This document shows, piece after piece, positions 1 to 6,837 of a stretch of DNA of 10,000 nt. The position numbers and the translations under genes were made by a program. The notes beneath the pieces were generated by a model that saw nothing but the letters and a program-made list of their open reading frames with translations, searched no databases and was not told the origin of the DNA. Numbering within the stretch: the first letter of the stretch is position 1; each line of letters opens with the position of its first letter. This DNA comes from Stramonita haemastoma. Its lineage: Eukaryota; Mollusca; Gastropoda; Neogastropoda; Muricidae. The stretch covers positions 68,063,697-68,073,696 of the forward strand of contig CM060318.1 of NCBI GenBank assembly GCA_030674155.1, written 5' to 3'.

Positions 1-684
1 TTGTGTGTGTAGTTTCTTTTTTTGGTGTGAAATTTTTTCATTTCATTTTTAATCTTTTTCATTTATACGACATATCTTCTTAAGGACTTCTTTTCTTAGA
101 TGGATGGCTTGATGAAAAAAAGCAGTTGCACTGCTTACTCAATGTACCATCTGGAAATAAAAGTAGTGACTTTGACTTTGACTTTGACACACACAGACCA
201 CCACCACCACCACCAAATAACGGCCAACATCAGAGAAAAATAACAACAGGCACGGCACTTACCAGCCAACCTACAAATAAACATTTTGGAGACGGTTCGC
301 GCAGTTGAACGCCTTAGCCTAGGCCTAATCTAGTTCTCTGGTCTCATCTGTGGGCATCACCGGGTACAGCATTAGGCTAGCTGCCACACCCAGCATGATG
401 ACATGATCCCCCATCTCCATTTGCTTTGGTCTTCGCTGGCACTGCTGACTTCATGGGTTCTCATGCCACAGGATTTAGTGATGTTGCCAATGAGAGATGC
501 TTGTAGTCTGCCTATTTTTTTTTTGCCTCATTCTTTCCTTGAAAGACAGTTTTCATGAGGACGTATCTTGGTTTCGAAGCGCACGGACTACACATCTTAA
601 TTTACTTTCATTTAAATTTTTGTTTTGTTTTTAAGTTAACAACAAAATACTACTTAAGGACACTACAGTGGCCATCCTCACCTG
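1..684. other. Unique AT-rich sequence, no gene recognised
   Basis: This stretch is mostly unique and AT-rich, with T-rich runs at its left end. Short open frames occur (for example 126-308 and 555-767 on the plus strand), but they begin or end in simple repeats and show no recognisable domain. AATAAA words are present at 156-161 and near 276, without any upstream coding signal. An inverted pair GCCTAAT/ATTAGGC lies near 323-377 but is too short to mean much. I see no promoter, RNA gene or transposon end here. Confidence 0.5.
167..215. repeat. Short (TTTGAC)n and (CCA)n tandem repeats
   Basis: Three full TTTGAC hexamers (171-188), preceded by a partial TGAC, are followed after a few CA dinucleotides by about six CCA triplets (197-215). 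Both are visible directly. They are short and most likely slippage products. A plus-strand frame through them gives FDFDFDTHRPPPPPP, which is low-complexity and not evidence of a protein. Confidence 0.85.
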
Positions 685-738
685 GCGCGCACACACACAC
701 ACACTCACACACACACATGCACACACGCATACATATGC
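685..738. repeat. (CA)n microsatellite with GCGCGC start; alternating purine-pyrimidine
   Basis: GCGCGC (685-690) runs into (AC)n, then variant CA words. The order of purine and pyrimidine alternates from 685 to 704 and again from 706 to about 738, broken only by T705. Alternating GC/CA tracts are known to favour left-handed Z-DNA under negative supercoiling. The repeat is seen directly; the structural potential is inference. Confidence 0.85.
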
Positions 739-835
739 CAGAAGATCAGCCAGTTTATTGGGGATAAGTTTTTCTTTTGTTGCATTCTCAAAGCCTATTA
801 TTTTCTTTCATTTAGATTTTTTTTTTAATCGTTGA

Positions 836-1081
836 CCCAGTGCCCAGTGGTGTGATCAAAGGAAGGGGTGTAACTTACCTGCAGACCGCCTTTATCAACT
901 TGAACACAGTAGTCTATCTTTGTCTGTGATCTTGGTTTTCATCCCGCCCGATGGACAGACAACTCTGCAGTGTTGTTGTCGCGAAGCATCACAAGCGTTG
1001 CGCTTCGCCAAGTGCGACTCGCTTGGTTGGGCAGGACACGGATATTTTTGTGAGGGCTGGGCCATTTATCACCAGCCTTGA
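836..1081 (+). CDS. Possible exon: 81-codon open frame without ATG (weak)
   Basis: Reading from 836, the plus strand is open for 81 codons to a TGA at 1079-1081. There is no ATG at the front. If real, this would be an internal or terminal exon, and a CAG with a T-rich tract on its 5' side at about 811-840 could be a splice acceptor. The predicted peptide is of ordinary composition and Cys-rich in its second half (a CCC triplet, then two further Cys). I do not recognise a family. The minus strand is also open over 939-1181 (80 codons with ATG), so at most one of the two is coding and possibly neither. Unlike the other open frames in the window, this one is neither low-complexity nor repeat-derived, and it lies in the only CpG-dense patch. 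An open stretch of this length can arise by chance. Confidence 0.2.
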   Translation, partial: PSAQWCDQRKGCNLPADRLYQLEHSSLSLSVILVFIPPDGQTTLQCCCREASQALRFAKCDSLGWAGHGYFCEGWAIYHQP

Positions 1082-1234
1082 GTTGCCTACAGTATAAACG
1101 TTGAAAAGAACAGTGTCGGAGTGTAATGTGTATCGGCGATCGCAGTATTTTGGGAGGGAAAGTTTCACACATCGTGGTCAATTACAGCTGGATATTGTAG
1201 GTCTTACCTACAGATGTTAGACACTTTAGACAGG
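878..1234. promoter_or_regulatory. CpG-dense patch with candidate splice donors on both strands
   Basis: By eye there are about 16 CpG dinucleotides between 945 and 1174, whereas spacers such as 5556-6175 have almost none. On the minus strand CTGCAG|GTAAGTTA (boundary 879/878) is a very close match to the 5' splice-site consensus, and CTGTAG|GTAAGAC (1208/1207) is another. On the plus strand GACAG|GTACGT (1233/1234) is a further donor-like site, with an ATG at 1214-1216 just before it. This combination could be overlapping first exons around a bidirectional promoter, or an exon with chance donors. No TATA box or initiator is evident. The motifs are seen; the function is inference. Confidence 0.25.
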
Positions 1235-1370
1235 TACGTAAAAAATGTGTTGTTTGTTTCCGGCTAACTTTGGATGAATCATGCAGTCAGGAGTGTGCTT
1301 GTCTGTTGACCAATACGGTATTTTTATTTTAAAGTTCAGACTGAACAGAGGAAAAGGAACTTGAAGACCT

Positions 1371-1372
<2 letters not shown>

Positions 1373-1418
<46 letters not shown>
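1373..1418. repeat. (GT)23 microsatellite
   Basis: This is an uninterrupted GT tract of 23 units between unique flanks (CCTCA on the left, TGTTCCTGCATGCA on the right). It is a perfect repeat and therefore likely to be length-polymorphic. Confidence 0.97.
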
Positions 1419-1419
<1 letters not shown>

Positions 1420-1566
1420 GTTCCTGCATGCATAGACCTAGCCTACATGTCCTATGTCATGTGTGTGTCAAAAGAAGCTGAGGTATGGTATAGTCACAAC
1501 GTCATGTGTAACATTTTCATGTTGTCCTTGTGTAGACTGCTTTTGTGTTTTACTGCAACTTTAGCA

Positions 1567-1570
1567 TGTG

Positions 1571-1626
<56 letters not shown>

Positions 1627-1656
1627 TGTGTGTGTGTTACTGTGTGTTGTGTGTGC

Positions 1657-1699
<43 letters not shown>

Positions 1700-1716
1700 T
1701 GTGTGTGTGTGTGGTC

Positions 1717-1749
<33 letters not shown>

Positions 1750-1880
1750 TGTGTGTGTGTGTACTGTGTGTGAGTGTGTGTGTGTGTGTGTGACTGTGTG
1801 GTGTGTGTGGTGTGTGTTACTGTGTGTGTGTCACTGTGTTTGTCACTGTGTGTCACTATGTGTCACTGTGTGTGTATGTG
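1567..1880. repeat. Long interrupted (GT)n array with TCACTGTG decamers at its 3' end
   Basis: About 314 bp of mostly GT, broken by GG, TTAC, GCACTC, GGTCATTG, GAT, GTAC and GAG interruptions. Purity falls from left to right. In the last part the decamer TGTCACTGTG is tandem (1841-1850, 1851-1860 with one change, 1861-1870), preceded by TCACTGTGTT at 1831-1840. It looks like an old dinucleotide array from which a short minisatellite has started to form. Open frames through it encode only Cys/Val or Thr/His strings and are artefacts. Confidence 0.93.
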
Positions 1881-1925
1881 AATCATTGAATGACTCAGTG
1901 ACTATGACTATAATTAATTAATTAT

Positions 1926-2030
1926 ATTTCAGGGATAATGGAATAAGCGATCAGTTGCTTTTTTAAAAAATCCAGTCCCTGCATGTATGCAGCTTTGTAA
2001 ATTTTATTATCTGTTCCCAGTCAGTCTGTG
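1926..2030 (+). repeat. Family C repeat body, copy 1
   Basis: This is the first of three diverged copies of an approximately 100-115 bp body. It shares with copy 2 the words GGATAATGGAATAA, a T-rich stretch, TCCAGT, GTATGCAG and TTTGTAAATT, in the same order and spacing. Its 3' end (CTGTTCCCAGTCAGTCTGTG) is a decayed form of the CCATTCCCACYGGCACA end seen in copies 2 and 3. It follows the long GT array directly except for a short AATTAATTAATTA linker. Orientation is arbitrary. No terminal inverted repeats or coding capacity are visible. Confidence 0.7.
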
Positions 2031-2087
2031 TATGTATTTAAATTATTTATTTATAAATTTAATCATATTATATCTATTTATTCCTTT
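2031..2087. other. AT-rich linker between family C copies
   Basis: Almost pure A/T sequence with several ATTTAT words. It sits where the long GT tract lies between copies 2 and 3, and only a residual CTGTGTATGT remains at its left edge. This may mean that the GT tract never expanded here or was lost. Confidence 0.6.
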
Positions 2088-2202
2088 ATTTCAAGGATAA
2101 TGGAATAAACACTCATGTGCTTTTTTTTTTTTTTTACCCTCCAGTTCCTGTAGTGTATGTATGCAGTTTTGTAAATTATGTCATCCATTCCCACTGGCAC
2201 AC
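2088..2202 (+). repeat. Family C repeat body, copy 2
   Basis: This is the second copy. Its left half matches copy 1 (GGATAATGGAATAA, T15-rich tract, CCAGTTCCTG, GTATGCAGTTTTGTAAATT). Its right end (GTCATCCATTCCCACTGGCACA) matches copy 3 at 21 of 22 positions. It therefore links copies 1 and 3 into one family. Unique sequence (2203-2268) separates it from the next GT tract. Confidence 0.75.
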
Positions 2203-2262
2203 AATGGCCTACTCTTCCAAAAAGCAGAACAGGGTTTGATGTGTGCGCAAGATGTTCTACAT

Positions 2263-2268
<6 letters not shown>

Positions 2269-2318
<50 letters not shown>

Positions 2319-2378
2319 TGTGTGTGTCTGTGTGTCTGTGTGTGTCTGTGTGTCTGTGTGTGTCTGTGTGTGTTTGTG
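2269..2378. repeat. (TG)n array with an 18 bp higher-order TC pattern
   Basis: The tract is pure TG from 2269 to 2316. It then carries C interruptions at 2318, 2328, 2336, 2346, 2354 and 2364. Their spacing alternates 10, 8, 10, 8, 10, so the right half is an 18 bp higher-order repeat present about two and a half times. This points to duplication of a longer block and not only dinucleotide slippage. Confidence 0.93.
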
Positions 2379-2410
2379 AGTTTATCTGATTTACTTTCTT
2401 TTTTTCCTGT

Positions 2411-2505
2411 TATTTTGAGGATAGGGGAGGATAACCCATGTGCTTTTTAACATTAAGTTACATGTGTATGTCGATTTGTCAGTTTTGTCATCCATTCCCA
2501 CCGGC

Positions 2506-2508
<3 letters not shown>
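2411..2508 (+). repeat. Family C repeat body, copy 3, ending in (TG)n
   Basis: This is the most diverged copy at its left end (TTTTGAGGATAGGGGAGGATAA), but it keeps the CATGTGCTTTTT stretch of copy 2 and a nearly identical right end, GTCATCCATTCCCACCGGCACA. The body runs straight into a 64 bp TG tract with no spacer. This suggests that a TG tail may be part of the repeat unit. Confidence 0.72.

Positions 2509-2573
<65 letters not shown>
2509..2573. repeat. (TG)32 microsatellite at the 3' end of family C copy 3
   Basis: A perfect TG tract directly after GGCACA of the family C body, ending at TTTTAGTATCATC. It is uninterrupted, so it is probably recent and variable in length. Confidence 0.97.
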
Positions 2574-2576
<3 letters not shown>

Positions 2577-2750
2577 AGTATCATCAGAAAATAACATTTT
2601 ACTAACATGTATGGTTTTAAAATCCCGTTGCTGCCATGTCCATTATTATTTATAAACTCACTGACAGCTATTTGCCCAGAGGGCTTTGGCTCAAGTCAAG
2701 AAACTGAAACTGTGAAAGGGAAATGGTGTTGTTTTATGGTATGATAATCA
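2574..2750. other. Short unique spacer
   Basis: This is unique sequence between the TG tract and the AC/C satellite. No coding or RNA signal is recognised. It includes GAGGGCTTTGGCTCAAGTCAAG (split here as GAGGGCTTTGG then CTCAAGTCAAG), which looks vaguely like repeat-derived sequence but could not be assigned. Confidence 0.5.
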
Positions 2751-3157
2751 ACCACACCACACCACACACCACACCACACCACACCACACCACAACACACC
2801 ACAACCACACCAACACACCACACCACACCACACACACCACACACCACACTCACACACACCACACCACAACACACCACACCATAACACCACACACCAACCC
2901 ACACACACCACACACCACACCACACCAACCAAACCACACCACACACCAAACACCACCACAACACCACACCACACCAACACACACCACACCACACCAAACA
3001 CCACACACACCACACCACACACACACCACCACACCAACACCACATCACACCACACCAACACACACCACACCACACACCACACCACCCACACCACACCACA
3101 CCACACACCAACACCAAACACACACCACCACACCACACCACACCACACCACACACCA
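2751..3157. repeat. 407 bp satellite of ACC, ACACC and ACACACC words
   Basis: The plus strand contains no G and only a handful of T residues over 407 bases. It is built from mixed words ACC, ACACC, ACACACC and AACACC with no single fixed period, although the pentamer ACACC dominates. On the minus strand this reads GGTGTGGTGTG, with many GG pairs separated by one to five bases. Two minus-strand frames are open for 149 and 174 codons only because a strand with almost no A cannot form stop codons; the products are Cys/Val/Trp/Gly strings. The right edge changes into TCCAC/ATTCC words. Confidence 0.95.
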
Positions 3158-3187
3158 TTCCACTCCAATCCACTCCACTGCACTCCT
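3155..3187. repeat. Degenerate (YCACT/CATTC) pentamer tail of the satellite
   Basis: CCATTCCACTCC followed by AATCCACTCCACTGCACTCC carries on the five-base rhythm of the AC/C satellite but with T now present (ATTCC, ACTCC, AATCC). It looks like a transition zone made of decayed pentamers. Confidence 0.6.
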
Positions 3188-3534
3188 TTCGGCTCCTATG
3201 TTCCAGTCCACAATACACAACTTTTTTCAGTTACAATACAGTTCAAGGGAAGTGGAGCCAAGTCCCACCCAATTGTGAGGTGAATTGAATACAAAGACTT
3301 GCATTGATGCCTGAAGTAATAGAGGTGAAGTTTTCCCTAAGAGGTAGAAGCAAAAGTCATGAATACCAAGCACTGCTTATATATATATATATACACTACT
3401 GCAGTGAATGCTTGGCTGCATTCTGTACTGGGCAGGTCTGTAGCCCTGCTAGTGATAATGGGGTGGGCTTGATTATTATGCATGTGCAGGTTGTAGAAAA
3501 GTTGCTTTGTAAGGTTTGTTTCTTCTTCATCTTA

Positions 3535-3536
<2 letters not shown>
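3188..3536. other. Unique spacer with a small (TA)8 tract
   Basis: Unique sequence with an eight-unit TA tract at 3378-3393. A plus-strand frame is open from the ATG at 3307 through this spacer into the GT array, but it crosses the TA tract and ends as Cys/Val repeats. A T-run followed by CAG at 3230 could be a splice acceptor, and AAGGTTTGT near 3512 a weak donor. Neither is convincing. Confidence 0.45.
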
Positions 3537-3603
<67 letters not shown>

Positions 3604-3763
3604 AGTGGTGTGTGTGTGTGTTTAGTGTGTATAGTGTGTTTAGTGTGTGTGTGTTTAGTGTGTGTGTGTTCAGTGTGTGTATGTGTGTGTGTGTGTTTAG
3701 TGTGTGTGTGTTCAGTGTGTGTGTGTGTTTAGTGTTGTGTGTGTGTGTTGTGTGTGTGTGTGT

Positions 3764-3799
<36 letters not shown>

Positions 3800-3836
3800 T
3801 GTGTGTGTGTGTGTGTGTTTTCACTGTGTGTATGTA
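3537..3836. repeat. (GT)n array punctuated by TTTAGTG/TTCAGTG boxes
   Basis: About 300 bp of GT. The middle part (3601-3734) carries nine TTTAGTG, TTCAGTG or ATAGTG boxes; the box A positions are 3604, 3624, 3633, 3642, 3657, 3672, 3699, 3714 and 3731. A TTTAG-TTCAG pair 15 bp apart occurs twice, 42 bp apart, so there is a higher-order unit. The right part is nearly pure GT with TTG slips and ends at TTTTCACTGTG. Confidence 0.93.
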
Positions 3837-3989
3837 AAGGGGGGTGGTGGTAGTGGTGTTTTAGATCTAGATCTGTGCCTTGGGCGTGCACCTTTACATC
3901 ACTTAACCAAGTAGATATAATGACTTAATCCAATGACCTGATAACCCTTAACAAACATTCAAAGTCCAAATATTCTGTCATAACACTAA

Positions 3990-4051
3990 CACCACCAAGT
4001 TCTCAGCACTTCCCCATTCAAGCTGCAGGACAGTGACCACTACACTACGCA
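3990..4051 (-). mobile_element. Possible tRNA-derived SINE remnant (A-box only)
   Basis: On the minus strand, starting at 4051, the sequence reads TGCGTAGTGTAGTGGTCACT. This closely follows the Pol III A-box and D-arm style of tRNA genes (TRGYNNARNNGG; TAGTGTAGTGG at 4047-4037). A clear B-box (GGTTCRANNCC) is not found at the expected distance; AGAACTTGGTGG lies at about the right place but matches poorly, and CTTGAAT is too close. The D-stem would rely on wobble or mismatched pairs. It may be a decayed tRNA-type SINE head or a coincidence. No poly-A tail or target-site duplication was identified. Confidence 0.2.
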
Positions 4052-4130
4052 CAAGATATGATAATAATTTGTTTTTTATTGGATGGAGAATTTATGACTG
4101 ACATGTTGATAGCTGCCTCAGACATGGTGA

Positions 4131-4156
4131 GGGGGTGGGGCTGAAGGGATGGGGGG
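4131..4156 (+). other. Canonical G-quadruplex motif
   Basis: Four G runs, GGGGG T GGGG CTGAA GGG AT GGGGGG, have loops of 1, 5 and 2 bases. This satisfies the usual G3+N1-7 rule for an intramolecular G-quadruplex on the plus strand. No gene context is available to say whether it matters. Confidence 0.7.
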
Positions 4157-4387
4157 ACTCACGCTGTGACAGTAGCCCAGAGAAATGGCACATTGATCCC
4201 TTGTTGTTGTAGTCACCCACATGTATGTTACGGTCTGCTGCGAGAGACTGGGATACTGTGACAAGCATCCAGCCTCAGTAGATGCTTTACTTTTCTATCT
4301 GTGGGGACACCCTTCCCCCCTTTTTCGTCTTTCCAAAGTTTCATGTCTCGCAGGAAGAAAAATGTGGTCAGCGGTTTAAAAAAGTAA

Positions 4388-4400
4388 CCCCCCCCCCCCC
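4388..4400. repeat. C13 homopolymer
   Basis: An uninterrupted run of 13 C, followed by further C-rich sequence to about 4436. It is prone to slippage and to assembly or sequencing length error. Confidence 0.9.
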
Positions 4401-4567
4401 AATCACCCCTCAACACCAACCCCTCCTCCCCACCCACTAAAATCAAAGCAAGAACAAACATGCAACAAAAGTGGGGGGGAATGGAAAACAACAACTCCTA
4501 CACCAAGCAGGGCCTGGTTGATCACAGCTATTATATTTATTTTGACCTTGAAAGAGTTAGACTTTGT

Positions 4568-4571
<4 letters not shown>

Positions 4572-4649
<78 letters not shown>
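4572..4649. repeat. (GT)39 microsatellite
   Basis: A perfect, uninterrupted tract of 39 GT units, flanked by TTGTTTTA and TTACATGACTGG. It is the longest clean GT tract in the left half of the window. Confidence 0.97.
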
Positions 4650-4651
<2 letters not shown>

Positions 4652-5045
4652 ACATGACTGGTCATAGGTGTTTTTGCTTAAGGAAATAAAATGGCCTATC
4701 ACCACACAGTCTCAAAGGACTTTTACTGGGTGGTGTGGATCAGCAGGGAAAGGTTGGTAATGTAATATTACAATATACATCTTTAGTTAGAAATCTATGG
4801 GAGAAAAGGAGAAATTCTCAGCTGTTTTGGAATATTTCACTGTAGAGAATTGATAGTCACAGAATCAGATAAAACAACAACAAAAAGTACCTTTCTGCTG
4901 AAATGAAAAGTTAGTCTGCTGTGAAAGTGCTATAGTATGAGGCACAAGGTTTTTCTACAGCAAAGAATACTTTGATGTACATCATTCAGTAAGCCATATG
5001 GCACAGTACATCTGCCTTTCCCAAAAGATAAGGCCAGCTAATGGC
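4650..5045. other. Unique AT-rich spacer, nothing recognised
   Basis: Ordinary AT-rich sequence with no convincing open frame, repeat or structure. A run of CAACAACAAAAA near 4875-4887 is the only simple-sequence feature. Confidence 0.6.
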
Positions 5046-5373
<328 letters not shown>

Positions 5374-5397
5374 AACTCGAACTCAACTCGAACTCGA
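5374..5397. repeat. Short (AACTCG)n tandem repeat
   Basis: AACTCG, AACTC, AACTCG and AACTCG occur in a row at the end of the GA tract: four units, one lacking a base. It is one of the few CpG-containing simple repeats here. Confidence 0.8.
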
Positions 5398-5452
5398 ATG
5401 TTTTATGGAGAAATATGGAATAATCCAGAGGCTTCTTTACAACCAGTCCTCA

Positions 5453-5551
5453 TAAAAAAACAAAAAAAAAAACAACAAAAAAGAGAGAGATGAGAGAGAG
5501 CGGAAGAAGTAGAGAGAAAAGGCAAGAGAGAGAGAGAGAGAGAGAGAGAGA
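5453..5551. repeat. A-rich and (GA)n purine tract
   Basis: An A-rich stretch with single C interruptions (5453-5481) grades into broken GA, then a clean AG run (5525-5551) that ends at ATATATG. It is probably an older relative of the GA tract just to its left. Confidence 0.85.
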
Positions 5552-6039
5552 TATATGAAATAGCATGAATAAGATCATATATGACATGGGCTGTGAAAAT
5601 GCCTAGTATGCACTTTACATGTTAAAAAAAAGGATGGGCTCCACCAGTTTCAAGTTGCCCACAACAATGCCTTAAACCACATAGAGTCCCTGTGGAGTTA
5701 AGGGAGAAGGCATTAAGTATGAAGTCTTCATTACTTTCTTTGGAGCATTGTGTGATTATGTGGATATGCCCTCAGATATTTAGATAATGTGAACTACTGC
5801 TGTCTTGTCATATAGTAAAATTTTCCTCCAAATTTTTCTTTGGGAATGGTATAATACTGTCATGTGCACTTCATTTTTTTTCAAAAGCAAAAAAGCAAAA
5901 AAAAGGATAATAAAAAAAAGTAGAAAGAAAAAAAGAGGAAAAAGTATGATTTGTTGAGATTATCATTATTGGTGATAAAATCTGTAGTTCCAATTATTTT
6001 ATATACTGGTAACTTTTTTTTCAGTGCTTGGAGCGAACT
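5552..6039. other. AT-rich unique spacer with one hairpin
   Basis: AT-rich, nearly CpG-free sequence. An inverted repeat lies at 5670-5703: CCTTAA (5670-5675) and CCACA (5677-5681) pair with TGTGG (5691-5695) and TTAAGG (5698-5703) around the loop TAGAGTCCC. From about 5880 to 5945 the sequence is A-rich. No gene is recognised. Confidence 0.5.
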
Positions 6040-6175
6040 TGTTTCATGAGTTGTATTTCTGCACACATTTTAGTGTTTCATGAGTTGTATTTCTGCACAC
6101 ATTTTAGTGTTTAATGAGTTGTATTTCTGCAGACATTTGAGTGTTTCATGAGTTGTATTTCTGCACACATTTTAG
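6040..6175. repeat. Four-unit 34 bp minisatellite
   Basis: Four head-to-tail units at 6040-6073, 6074-6107, 6108-6141 and 6142-6175. Each begins TGTTTCATGAGTTG and ends GCACACATTTTAG. Units 1, 2 and 4 are identical. Unit 3 differs at three positions (TTTAATG, CAGACA and TTTGAG replacing TTTCATG, CACACA and TTTTAG). There are no spacers between units. It is AT-rich and lies in unique sequence. Confidence 0.97.
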
Positions 6176-6837
6176 TTTAAGTGTTGCTGTATTCTACATA
6201 TTGGAAAAGGGAATCAAACATGTTATGGCTGAGGGCATTTAAATCAATTTATTCATGAATGAATAAAATTCACATCTGCATGATAAAGATCTTTATCACT
6301 GTTTCAGTATTTTCTTTCTTTCCTTTTTTTTTTCTTTTAAAAAGATTTTTCTTTAATTTAAATTGAGGTCCTACTCCTATAGTTTAAACTTAAAATATGT
6401 GATATATATATTTTTTTGTTGATAGATTTTTAAAAAAACTTGAGCTCGTATACTTATTTTCTAACTTAAAAAATTGTAATATTTCCATACATGGTCCACA
6501 GTTGTTTGTCGCTAGTTTAAAAATTAAAAAAAAAAAAATCATTTATTGTAGTTGTTGTGTTTTGCGTTCTTTTTTCCTGTTCATCCCCTGTAAGAAAATT
6601 CGTCTTGCCCTAGAAACACAGATTTTGTGTTGACAGTTTACTACCTGGCAATGTTGTGGGTTATGCCTGGCCTGTGCGTGGGGCTTGAGCGTAAAGTATT
6701 TGCATGATTTATTGTCTGTACTCCTCTGTTGTGTCAGTCTCTCTTTCAAGTCTTGAAAGGCAAGCTGAACATGTAACACAGTGTTTTTCTGGTTGTGAGG
6801 GTTGTGTACAGGATGTTGCTGTGTGAAGGACCTGTGT

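Larger units (their letters stand above)
3837..4571. other. Mostly unique spacer with G- and C-rich patches
   Basis: This holds a perfect 12 bp palindrome AGATCTAGATCT (3863-3874), the tRNA-like fragment near 4020-4050, the G4 motif at 4131-4156, and a C13 run followed by C-rich sequence (4388-4440). A minus-strand frame 4228-4494 reads through the C13 run as Gly repeats and resembles nothing known. I call no gene. Confidence 0.45.

Noticed and set aside
1891..1897. AP-1-like site TGACTCA, and the octamer ATTTGCAT at 6698-6705
   Set aside because: Seven- and eight-base motifs are expected by chance in 10 kb, and no promoter or gene is linked to either.
1375..1921. Several overlapping open frames on both strands (82-124 codons)
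   Set aside because: They are translations of (GT)n as Cys-Val or (CA)n as Thr-His repeats. No stop can arise in a pure dinucleotide tract of this type.
2751..3157. Telomeric or subtelomeric repeat
   Set aside because: The GGTGTG words are irregular and are not the TTAGGG or TTAGG type expected in animals. Unique sequence flanks both sides.
2696..3220. Minus-strand open frames of 174 and 149 codons
   Set aside because: They lie in the AC/C satellite. A strand made of G, T and little else cannot form stop codons, and the products are Cys/Val/Trp/Gly strings.
3307..3732. Plus-strand frame starting MPEVIEVKFSLRGRSK
   Set aside because: The first 25 residues look ordinary, but the frame crosses a TA tract and ends in Cys-Val repeats. 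Splice signals are weak and no family is recognised.
4228..4494. 88-codon minus-strand frame
   Set aside because: It reads through the C13 run as Gly residues; there is no recognisable domain and no supporting context.
6040..6175. CRISPR-like array
   Set aside because: The 34 bp units are directly adjacent with no unique spacers, and the window is eukaryotic in style.
6543..6779. 78-codon minus-strand frame with ATG
   Set aside because: It is not low-complexity, but it has no recognisable homology, no splice context and no neighbour. A frame of this length can occur by chance.
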